A stretch of DNA of 64,000 nt from Blattamonas nauphoetae (taxonomy: Eukaryota; Preaxostyla; Oxymonadida): assembly GCA_033064195.1 (NCBI GenBank), contig JARBJD010000155.1, positions 62,001-126,000 on the forward strand, written 5' to 3'. Of this stretch, positions 55,301-64,000 are shown in pieces (position 1 is the stretch's first letter; every line of letters begins with the position of its first letter). The notes under the pieces are model-generated. The model made no database searches. It was not told the DNA's origin and saw only the letters and a list, made by a program, of their open reading frames with translations. The translations under genes and the position numbers were made by a program.

Positions 55301-58300
55301 TCGTCGATGGAGTTGGGAGTGAATCGTCTGATTGGAGCGCATTTGGAGAAGATTCGAGTGATGGAGTCGATCTCGATGGACATTGTTGTTTCGCTGGAAG
55401 GAGACATCACGATTTGTGGATCGACGAACGAATCGACTCTCCTCTTTACACCAAATGGTCGATTTGTGAACAAGATCCACAACGACATCGCTTCATCGCT
55501 CTCCATCGACTCTCTGGTCATCTCATTCCCAACCACAGCTCCTTCGAACTCTCTCTTCGTCTCTTCGTGTGGAACTCTCTCCTTCACCTCCTGTTCGATC
55601 ACATCGTCGATTCCGATCACTCAGAGTGTGATCTCAATTGAGGGAGGAATCCTTCGTGTGACAGGAATGTCAGCAGCTGATCTGGAAATGACAGACTGTG
55701 CTCTGATCGAATCGAAAGGAAGTGTGGATCTTTCATCCAGCACGTTTGAGAGAATTGAAGGAAACATGAAGAAGGGAAGTGTGTTGTGGGGAGAATTGGG
55801 GGAGTCGGTTGAAGTGAGTGTGAGAGACTGCTCGTTCGAGGAGTGCAGTGGAGATGGGGAAACACGATGGATTGAACTGAAAGGAAGAAACACACAAACA
55901 TTGGTTGGATCGAACTGGGAAGGATCATTCAACAAGACGAGTGTTTGGAGTGGAGTGATGATTGAGGCAGAAAGCTGGTCTCACGATGACTCGTTCAACC
56001 CGTATTCTCTTCTGTACGAGTTCCATCCTCGCTTGGATGGGAAGATTCTGGTGTCGACAACCGAAAAGAGCGAAGACCATCCTTTGTGTGGTTCGTTGGA
56101 ACTTCCTTGCCGAACGATTTCGGATGGAGTGAGATTGACAAATGAGCGGAATGTGGAGATTGTTGGATCCGTCTCGCTGAATGACAAATTGCTGATGAAT
56201 GGAGATCCTCTGTTGATTTGTGGATTCAAACAGCATGGAAGACTGGAGATGGTTGGGAAAGGTCAGATTGTGAACAACCTGTTTGTCTATCCTGACGAAC
56301 TCTCGCTGTCCGCTCTGACACTGGATGTGAGTTCATCGACACTGGATTCTTCTGAAGGGATTGTGGTTTGTGAGAATGGAGAAGTGATTGTTCAGAATGT
56401 GGTTGTCTCGTCGTCTCGCTCGATCAATCCATCACTTCTTGTTGTTTCGGGAGGAAGAGTGAATGTGAGTGGTCTGACTCTCTCCTCGCTTTCGTTCTCC
56501 TCAACCGCTCTTCGGATCCAAACATCAGAATCGATGACTCTGAAAGGGATTGAAATGAAGAACACATCGTGCTCGACGCTTCTCTCACTGATTGATGGAC
56601 AAGATGCCCTGATTGATTCGTGCCACTTCACTGGGAACGAAACCTCTTCGAACGACGATCCATCTCCATCCATCTGTTCTTGGGACTCAGGCCTCCTCGT
56701 CATCGCCAATTCGTCTGCCTCGATTGAGTCCTGCCGCTTCTCCTCACTCGCCGATGGGGCTGTCCTCATCGTCAACAGCTCGGTCTCAGTCCACTCTTCC
56801 ACTTTCTCCGAGAATTATGTTCCCAATTCCACAACATCAGCTCGTCGGAACATTCGTTGTGAGTCTGGTTCGTTGACAGTGGGGAGCCTTGGAGCTGGAG
56901 ATGGGCTTCTTCCGGGATCGTCAGCGTGGATGTCGATTGGCGAGGAATGTTCGTTCAACTCGCCTGTGGTTGATGCCAACGCTCCTTTCTTCATCCCAAC
57001 ATTCTCCAACACTTCGTCGAAAGTGAAGACAGACTCGAAGTTCTCATTATTTGCGCTGACTCTGGTTAGGGAGACACTGATTCCATGTGGTCTGTTCCTG
57101 GAAGTGTTTGAGAAAGAGAAGGGAGTTGAGGGCAATTCAACATCGTTTCCTCTTTCTGAAGAATCCACCACACTCTTCTCCGAAACGAAGATCGAGCTGA
57201 CACTTGCATCATCATTCATCAAATTGAATCGTGCTTTGGAACTGCATGCTCGTCTGCTGTTTGGAATGAACCAACATACATCCTCGATCGAGCTGAAGAA
57301 AAGCGACACTGACATTCGGAAGTCGCAAGCCACACAAACAATGAAATGGCTGCTTCCAGTGATTGGAGGATTGATTGCGCTGTTCGTCTTCCTTCTCGTT
57401 CTGCTCTTGCTGCTTCGTCGTCGCAAGAAACAGAAAGCAGCTGAAGAGAAATCGCAACAAGAATTGAACGAGATACAGGAAGACGATGTGGAGAAAGTGG
57501 AAGACTTCTCGCAAGGAACAATGAACAACGTGCAGCCAAGCCTCATCTCTGTCCCCCATTCGAGTGTCCTGGCGATGTCATCGACTGAACAAACAGTGCA
57601 GCCTCCACTTCCTGAGAAAGTTGAAACGAGTGGGAACAACGATTGGAAGGAAGGTCTGGAGGTGATGGCTGATGTGTGGACAGGCGAGGCGAAGATGGAG
57701 CAGAGGATGGTGTGTGTGCGAGAGAGTCTGTTCGAGCGACTTCATGGAAAGGTGAAGAGGCCAATCGACGAAATGAGAACAAAGCGAGAACTGACTCGAC
57801 TTCTGCTGAACATTGCGAAACGAAACATGAATGTGGAACAACTGAAGCACATCTCGCCACACGTCATCATCGTCAGCGAATCGGGAGAAGTGTCGTTGAA
57901 GGTGAACTCTCCGATAGATCCCATTCTTGCATTGCCATCCGCTCAACCACACATGATCGACACGAAACTGGAAAACCTCGACGCTTTTGCACTAGTCGAG
58001 ACAGTCGGACAAAATGAAGCAGGTCAGACCACGATGAACCACTCTGCTCCATCGACAGGCCTGACAGCGCAGGAACAAGCGCGATGGGCAGCACCGGAAG
58101 TGTCGGAGAAGAAAGAGAACGTGGATGGGATGAAAGCATCGGTTTTTAGCTTAGGCCTTGTTCTTTGGGAAATCGAGACTGGAGTTGTGCCGTTTGCGGA
58201 GCACGATGCTCAGAATGCACAACGCCAGATCGTGGCGGGGACAAGGCCGAATCTGTTGAGCATCCCACACACCCCAACACGCGAGCTGATTGAGCAATGC

Positions 58301-58402
58301 CTCCAGAGCGATCCGTCTGAACGACCAACACTGGAAGTGGTTTATTCGCTTCTGCAGCAACAAGATGCTCGCTCTCAGGGTCCGAAACCGGCTGTGGAAT
58401 GA
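49306..58402 (+). CDS. giant beta-helix surface protein with TM and pseudokinase, 5' part interrupted
   Basis: Starts MRFFIFFASFFLFVRS, a signal peptide. It continues as Cys/Ser/Thr-rich parallel beta-helix (PbH1-like) repeats with C-x-F-x-x-C and GGA turns (CSFTSCHAAQGSA, FGGALTFQQSQ, SSSGNGGALLIE). At 57344-57420 lies a membrane span (LIALFVFLLVLLLLLRRRKKQK), then a ~330-residue cytoplasmic tail ending in a kinase-like C-lobe. Not one clean frame: an in-frame TAA at 50122, a one-base frame change near 50.88 kb, an in-frame TGA at 51393 and another frame change near 52.84 kb. From about 52.85 kb to 58402 it is uninterrupted (about 1850 codons). No intron with correct phase removes the stops. 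So this is a recently broken gene, a mosaic, or assembly error. Large PbH1-kinase families are known to me from oxymonad-like genomes; a role in surface attachment or signalling is inference. Confidence 0.7.
52490..56110 (+). repeat. recurrent CG-x5/6-C module boundaries in surface protein
   Basis: Four related boundary motifs recur: VMCGHPDRKCETL near 52490, NCGLLQLPCLSL near 53693, VCGFTVYPCASL near 54423 and LCGSLELPCRTI near 56086. Each is followed by a Thr/Ile-rich strand pattern (for example QTISIDSSLTLAES) that begins a new beta-helix block. This implies the ectodomain is built of duplicated modules of unequal length. Confidence 0.65.
57650..58380 (+). other. degenerate kinase-like domain (pseudokinase), C-lobe only
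   Basis: Recognisable landmarks are LERLHGKVKRPIDEM, KHISPHVIIVSESGEVSLK (position of the catalytic loop), RWAAPE (APE motif), VFSLGLVLWEIETGVVPFAE (helix F, D-x-W-S-x-G position) and ECLQSDPSERPTL-like ELIEQCLQSDPSERPT. No glycine loop or VAIK lysine is seen before it. The HRD and DFG aspartates are absent. Tyrosine-kinase-like in texture, but it should be inactive. Confidence 0.7.
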
Positions 58403-59742
58403 CACCGCTCACCCGCAACACGTCCTCATTGACATCACTTTTCATTCACTTCTTCTCACATCGAACCTGTCCCCGCGTCATCTCAGTCGTCTCAATGCCT
58501 CACACACTCACCGACTCTGATTTCTGAAGGTCGTAACAAGAGTCGATCAGTCCAACCGTCACCAGTCACCAGTCGGCGAATATGCATTCTCATCACCAAC
58601 ATCATCACATTGGATTCCATCTCATCTGATTCTCTCTCGCACTGATGTCGAAAACCAGATTTCACATCACCCGAACAGTCATTCGTTGTCGAATGAACCA
58701 TCTCTCACCAAACAATGATCCGTTGTGAGGATGTCAATCAGAAACAGCAGACGCTGATTCAGTCCACTCACACTCCTCTCTCAATTTGGTTTGAACGAGG
58801 TTCTTTATCCGACACTTCAGACTCCTCATTTCGGATTGTTCTTCATCTTCTGTACACTCCGCCAGGAATTACTTCGTTTGGGATGGAGATGTCTCTGTCT
58901 CTCCATCTACTCTTCATTCTGAAACAGTCGTGTCGAAGTTCGCCATCGCTGGTTCTTGGACTCGATTGTTGAGCAACATTTGTTTTGTTTTCGATGACGC
59001 TTGCGGATGTTGTTCCAGTTGTTCGAAATTCTGTCTTTTGTCTTCTGTTTTTCTTGATTCATTTCCGGTTTCTTTCCCCACTCTTCCTCTCACCACACAC
59101 ATCACTCATTTATCACTTCACTGATCACATCTGAACGAAATCATTGTCGATTCGCATGATGATAATCAAGATTTCCCATGACGACAGATTCAAGAGAGGT
59201 TCCCCAAAGTGGAAACATTGTCCGGATCAGCACATGGGTGAGAGTGTCTCAGATGCACTCTCTGGTGATTCACGAAATATTCAAGAATCTCATGTAACAA
59301 CTCTCTTCTTGAAGAAACAAATGTGAAATCCAGAATCGAACTGAGCCCCACAAAGCAGATTCAGTTCAGAAAAATGTCGAAACAGTCCAATCGAAAAAGG
59401 GGGTGAGAGTTGAATTGCATACCACGTTCCCACCCGCACAGACAATAACATTCCGAGTCAGCAAGGGGCAGGTGTAATGGCTCACAACATAGTATGGACA
59501 CTGAAGCTCAGCTTCCACCAGATCAGCCAACCCTTCAGCACAGAGATGCAGCTGCTTCGTCCAATGGAATTTTTCGCATCGAAATGGCTCGCGGGTGAGA
59601 ACACGTGTTGGCTCTATTTTGTGTGATAATGATATTCTTCTCTGGAATCTTCCTGTTTTCTATCATTTCTATCTCGCTGGTTCGCGTTTGAATGAAAGAA
59701 TCGCGACAGAACATCAAGAACATGAAATGAAAAACAGACGGA
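58403..59742. other. intergenic, no intact gene
   Basis: About 1.3 kb after the surface-protein gene. The plus strand keeps a TCTTC/TCACTC-rich texture like the preceding gene, with stops every 60-85 codons. It could be long 3' UTR or a decayed extension of the surface family. Nothing is recognisable on either strand. Confidence 0.35.
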
Positions 59743-61731
59743 TCATTCCGAGCGCTGCGGAATTCCTGTCGTGCGTGGCATGTACGTTGATGGCGAGGCG
59801 GTCGAAGAAAAATGAAATCGTGCCGATCTCGCTGAAGAAATGGGTGACGAAGAATAATTTGCTTTGGGATGGCCTTCTGGTGATTGACAATACAGTCTTG
59901 GGACAAAATCAGCCTTTTTTGGTGATTCGGATTTGATAGACTGCTGAGAAGTGGATTGGGGCCTCCGTTCACGTTGAGGCGAGCGAGACATCGAATGAGA
60001 GAGTTCAATGTCACGGAGAGTTGCTAGAGTGGCAGAAGTGACACTAGGAAAATCGTATCTCTCGGAAAAATACCCTGTGTTCCCCTGAATCAGGTTTATT
60101 CCCATCTTTTTGGTGGTTTCTATTTCCTCCAAATAATCGTCGATAGAACGAGGCGCTTTAGTATTCACGACATCCAAAGGGCGTCTTGGCGATTTTGATG
60201 CATCCTTTGGAGTCTTTCGTGCTTGGGAGATGAACGTTTTCGCTGAAACATAAGCTGATGGAGATTGCCTGAAAAGAGTTTGTGGGGGTTGGTATAATGA
60301 TGACCGAAGTGTTCCTGTTCCAGACAGGTGAGGAGAGGGTGTATCAAAATCTCCTTGGAATCGGGATGAAAATCTGGTAGGAGTTTGATCAGCATATGTT
60401 CGCGAGTGGATTCCTCCTGACCTGAAAGTCTGAGGAGGAGAGTCCGATGGAATTGGGAGCAGCGGAATTGAATGACGATTATGGGAATGCATATGAAATG
60501 ATGCTCGGTCAGTGTCTTCACCTTGGAGCCATTCAGATCTGTCGATGTTTTGGGCAGGTGTCGAAATGATCTGATCTGTTCGGAAATACTCTTTCGAAGA
60601 TGATGAACCATCAATGTCATTCGATTCCTCGAAGTTTTGTCCATCATAAATCCGTGAAGTATGTTCCATTACTGAGGTAAAGTTTGGCTTGGGAAAAGTC
60701 GATTGTTCAAGAGCTGATTCGTCATTTGTTGGTCTCAAATTTGATTGCTGATGGTGGGATGGCATTGAATGTCGCATCGAATTTGAATTCCGAGATGTAT
60801 TAGGGGAGGAGAGAACGAAGTGATTAATTGGCGATGCGTCTCGATCTCTCCGAGACATCGGTGAAAAATGATATGATGAACGCAACGAAGAGGGAGATCG
60901 AGGAATTCTCGCAGGATTTGAAGTGGATGATGGTGAGCGTTGTGAATTCGATGGAGACGAATGTTGACGATTTGAATGTGGTGACTCATGAGATCTTGAG
61001 GGAGAATCAGATTCTCGAAAAGTTACTTTTCTATAACATAGAGCGGGATGATGAAATGAAAAAGCGAATACTTCCGAGGCAGTCGTTCCTGTCGAGGAGA
61101 GAGGACTGGTTGGATCCCCATCATCGATCCACGTGGAGAAGACATGTATGCATCACGCAATATACCAGTCGTCTGAGAATAAGGAGATGAAAGAGTGGCA
61201 TGGGACTGACTCAAGCGATCTGTTCAAATGAGAGACATAGAGCGGTCATTGTTGATTCTGTCAGAACAGATGAAAAAGAAATACATGGAGAATCGGACAT
61301 GAGTAATCCGGTAATGGTCAAGAGAGAAATGAGTGAGTGTAAATTCCTGCGAAGATGATTCCTTTCTTACAGGCACAATTAGATCGACCCGTTCATCACT
61401 CCATCCTGGTTGAGTGGCCACGAAATTGATGATTCCTATGATCATCAGATCATTCCTCAACTGTGATAAACCGATTCGATCCATTTTTTTCTTCCGAAAT
61501 AAATGGATCATTCGAATTCGTCCCAAAATCGTCAGAAAACGATTCAACCACCAACTTCTGGCTTGTATTGTCCGAAATAGCAATGCCATCGTCAAACAGG
61601 AAGACATTGTCGTCTTCCTGCCTTCTACTGGTCAGATCCCGAATACAGTCTCCTCTCGACAATTCCACCTCACACAAAGATTTCTGAAAGCTTTTCAAGT
61701 GGATGGATTTCGAGACGGAGAGACCAATCAT
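59743..61731 (-). CDS. Ser/Pro/Arg-rich protein, unknown, multi-exon
   Basis: I do not recognise the family. The main exon (59743-61030) joins over a 41-nt GT-AG intron (61031-61071) to 61072-61206 in consistent phase (RQERLPRK to KVTFRESD). It encodes about 475 residues of Ser/Pro/Arg-rich, probably disordered sequence with many S-P, SPxR and R-x-x-S sites (SPMSRRDRDASP, SRSPQRERRP) and one ordered-looking helix (SIDDYLEEIETTKKMG). Further 5' exons probably extend to about 61731, where an acidic segment reads QEDDNVFLFDDGIAISD and SFSDDFGTNSNDPFISEE, but I could not fix the joins. The composition suggests a phosphorylation-regulated cytoskeletal or cell-cycle factor. That is a guess. Confidence 0.6.
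61031..61071 (-). other. short intron, 41 nt
   Basis: It starts GTATTC and ends TTATAG. It joins LSPRQERLPRK to KVTFRESDSPSRS through a shared Lys codon, and the frames on the two sides differ. Confidence 0.65.
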
Positions 61732-62187
61732 TGTTCGTCAGAAGCACGATCACTTGACAAACGCATCGAAGAACCCAGTCACTCCTTCTCAGAGAATGAG
61801 AGAAGCTCAGGCTCGAAAGGCAGATGACCATAGATAAGGAGAGCAAGAAAAAAGACACTTTCTAGTTGGAGGAAGTGATCGACATGAATGACGAGTAGGA
61901 AATCGTTTCACCGAGCACTGTCAAGGGATTGCGGAATCTATTGCATGAGACTGGTCCCATCTTCTGTCTGGACAAGATGAGGTTTCTTGTTTTGTTATTC
62001 ACTTCAAAAGACGCAGGGTTTCATCATTCCTGTTCATATCATCTTCTCGAATGATCACATGTCCTCGAAATGTGTGTGAAGGTCTGTGACTGAAGCAATG
62101 ACGTGAATCGCACCCTGATTGCCTGATAGTCATGATCGTTCCCATGAGTTACATTCTCGAACTATTCCACAGACGGACAAACACTTT
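61732..62187. other. divergent intergenic region
   Basis: It lies between the 5' end of the minus-strand Ser/Pro-rich gene and the next surface-protein gene. Nothing is recognised. It likely holds both promoters, and an early exon of the minus-strand gene may extend into its left part. Confidence 0.3.
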
Positions 62188-64000
62188 ATGACTATACTTT
62201 TCCTTCAATTCGCAATATTCACGTGTTTAGTCTCTTCCACCGCATCGATCCCGATTGATAATGCTACGGTGTTCAATATTGACGTACTGCTGAAAATCAA
62301 TGAAACAGAATGGAATCTCTCAAAAGTCGCACTACTCGACACATTCTATCATGCGGAAGAATATCTAATCGATTCGAGGGACGTTTCTCTGTGGGGTGGC
62401 AAGACAACCATTCTCCATTCATCATCTGTCAGACAACGCCAAAACTCGTCCCAGAAGGCCAGAAGGGAATTTGATGCTCACAACAATTCGATATCTGCGA
62501 TATTTCTTTTATCGAATAGTTCGATATTCGTGTCTGACATGACTTTTGATTGTGGATGGGAAGGAATTTGTGTGAGCAAAATCTCCTCATCAGTCTTGAC
62601 ACTCACAAGCTGTACAATTGTCTCGAATTCTGAGACATCTCCATTTGTGCTCTTTGCCACTTCGGGGAGAGATGAAACATCGATTTGCCTTGTTAACAGC
62701 TCGCACAAGTCGTCGAGCCCAACAACTCTGCTTCCTCTGGGAATGTATTCCCTGTTATCTCCACCACACTCAGATCACTCACATCGTGGTTCCACTCACC
62801 CTCTTCACTCTATTCGCAGTTTTTTCCTTTCTTTGTCGGATTGCACTCTTCTTCGTGGAACTGGACCTCTGTTGGACTTCTCGTCCCTTCCGAATGACTC
62901 TGGAGATGTCAGAATGACTAGAATCGGTGTGGAGACATCGCTTGTTGCGGGGAACTTCCGAAACGTGACGTCATCGCCATCGCAAACTGTGATTCCGTCT
63001 TCGCTCTTCTCGCAAAAGATAATTGGCACTTCAGTCACTCGAAGCACCAACCACCTGACTGGGACAACTTCACTTGACATGAACGATGGAGGCGACCTTC
63101 TGTGCCTGAATTCGTCGTTCGCTCAGTGCGACTCTTCTCTCGAACCTTCCGACGGGCCGAACTCTTCTCTCCAACATGTTTCATCATCGGACACTCAATT
63201 CTACTTTGATTCATCCACAACCGCCTCAGAAATCATCTTCACCCGCTGCACATTCCTGTCGATGAAAGCATCGTCCCAGGGATCGGCCATCTATCATTAC
63301 CTTGCCCCGTCTTCGCTGTCGATCTCAGAATGCTCCTTTGCTCACATCCGATCAACCAGCGATTACGGTGGGGCCGTCTCTTTCTACCACAGCTCTTCAA
63401 CGAAGTATCCCTTCACCTTGACGTCGTCGTCATTTGTGAACTGTTCGGCGAGTGATTTTGGCGGAAGTTTGTATGTCCGCTACTCAACGGCAGCCTCTGT
63501 CTCGGAGTCGTTCTTCAAAGACAGCACAGGAAGGAGTTCAGCAGCTGATGGAGGAGCAATCTCCATTCAAAGCGTCACGTCAATTGTCCTCTTCAACTCT
63601 GTGTTTCAAAACTGCTCGGCAGGAACCAGCAGTTTCGGTGGGGGAGGGTTCTCGTTTCGGAGCTGTTCGGGACTCACAATGGATTCTCTTCAATTTCGAG
63701 AATGCAAAGGATACTATGGGAAGGATATTTGGTCGAGCGGTGGTTATTCCTCAGATCTGACGTCGAATGTGACAAATTGTGACTCCACTTCAGGAAGTCC
63801 AACTTGGTACTTTAGCGTCAATAAAACGAGCGATGATTCTCTCGTTCCACAAACAACTACAACACGAACACTTCAATCGATCCAGACAAATTTGGAGGCT
63901 GATGGTGTCTCAGCTACATTGCTGGCGACAGTTTCGGATGCAGTGAAAGGAACGATGTTGGTTTTGGTGGACAACACAAATTCTCATGATCAGGCAACAG
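62188..64000 (+). CDS. second beta-helix surface protein, 5' part, runs off window
   Basis: The frame is open without a stop from ATG 62188 to the window end, 604 codons. It starts with a signal peptide, MTILFLQFAIFTCLVSSTAS. It continues with the same Cys/Ser/Thr-rich PbH1-like pattern as the 49.3-kb gene: CTIVSNSE, CTFLSMKASSQGSAI, CSFAHIRSTSDYGGAVSFY, SFVNCSASDFGGSLYV, AADGGAISI and FQNCSAGTSSFGGGGF. These C-x-F-x-x-x...GGA turns are typical of parallel beta-helix rungs. The N-terminal 60 residues (VFNIDVLLKINETEW) differ from the other gene. By analogy a membrane segment and kinase-like tail may follow beyond the window. Unlike its neighbour, this part has no interruption. Many N-x-S/T sites are present, as expected for an extracellular protein. 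Confidence 0.85.
   Translation, partial: MTILFLQFAIFTCLVSSTASIPIDNATVFNIDVLLKINETEWNLSKVALLDTFYHAEEYLIDSRDVSLWGGKTTILHSSSVRQRQNSSQKARREFDAHNNSISAIFLLSNSSIFVSDMTFDCGWEGICVSKISSSVLTLTSCTIVSNSETSPFVLFATSGRDETSICLVNSSHKSSSPTTLLPLGMYSLLSPPHSDHSHRGSTHPLHSIRSFFLSLSDCTLLRGTGPLLDFSSLPNDSGDVRMTRIGVETSLVAGNFRNVTSSPSQTVIPSSLFSQKIIGTSVTRSTNHLTGTTSLDMNDGGDLLCLNSSFAQCDSSLEPSDGPNSSLQHVSSSDTQFYFDSSTTASEIIFTRCTFLSMKASSQGSAIYHYLAPSSLSISECSFAHIRSTSDYGGAVSFYHSSSTKYPFTLTSSSFVNCSASDFGGSLYVRYSTAASVSESFFKDSTGRSSAADGGAISIQSVTSIVLFNSVFQNCSAGTSSFGGGGFSFRSCSGLTMDSLQFRECKGYYGKDIWSSGGYSSDLTSNVTNCDSTSGSPTWYFSVNKTSDDSLVPQTTTTRTLQSIQTNLEADGVSATLLATVSDAVKGTMLVLVDNTNSHDQAT

Noticed and set aside
1-64000. tRNA, rRNA or CRISPR features
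   Set aside because: I looked for T-loop/B-box motifs (GGTTCRANNCC) and regular spaced repeats. The few matches lie in coding sequence or lack a matching A-box and acceptor stem.

Overview
This is a compact eukaryotic nuclear contig. It most resembles an anaerobic Preaxostyla flagellate (oxymonad), with Blattamonas as my best guess. That placement is inference. It rests on dense GT-AG spliceosomal introns, many only 29-35 nt long; standard-like stops (TAA and TGA end the recognisable genes, unlike oxymonads that read TAA/TAG as Gln); long Ser/Thr/Pro-rich tails; and two very large Cys/Ser-rich beta-helix surface proteins, one ending in a membrane segment and a degenerate kinase domain.

Layout. 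0-42 kb is a dense housekeeping region with short intergenic gaps. On the minus strand: an unrecognised gene running off the left edge (1-1050), a BPNT1-type 3'(2'),5'-bisphosphate nucleotidase in four exons (1275-2300), an unrecognised helical protein in three exons (2422-4069), a charged coiled-coil protein with 126-bp tandem repeats (4725-8223), and a second long coiled-coil protein (8493-10526). On the plus strand: replication protein A large subunit in seven exons (11042-13289) and a tubulin tyrosine ligase-like polyglutamylase with a very long disordered tail (13415-17294). Next come a double-SPRY/coiled-coil protein (minus, 17726-19529), a 1502-residue disordered coiled-coil protein (plus, 19689-24321), poly(A)-binding protein (minus, 24521-26389), AMPK beta subunit (plus, 26644-27991), a giant RasGEF protein (plus, 28397-33836) and the ribosome quality-control ubiquitin ligase listerin (plus, 34542-42095).

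42-64 kb is accessory in character. From 42.1 to 49.3 kb there is no clearly intact conserved gene. It holds short, ambiguous or decayed coding pieces, an orphan C2H2 zinc-finger fragment, and two families of short repeats, each present as an inverted pair. From 49.3 kb there is a 9-kb surface-protein gene whose 5' third is interrupted by stops and frame changes. A Ser-rich gene follows on the minus strand (59743-61.7 kb), then a second surface-protein gene of the same type, open from 62188 to the window end.

I worked out introns by requiring GT-AG ends, matching reading phase and, where possible, continuity of a conserved domain. The housekeeping genes belong to separate pathways (replication, translation/RNA, RQC, energy sensing, Ras signalling, tubulin modification). 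I see no sign of operons. The strongest unusual signals are the ultra-short introns, the pseudokinase-bearing surface protein, and the paired inverted repeats at 43.9-46.9 kb.
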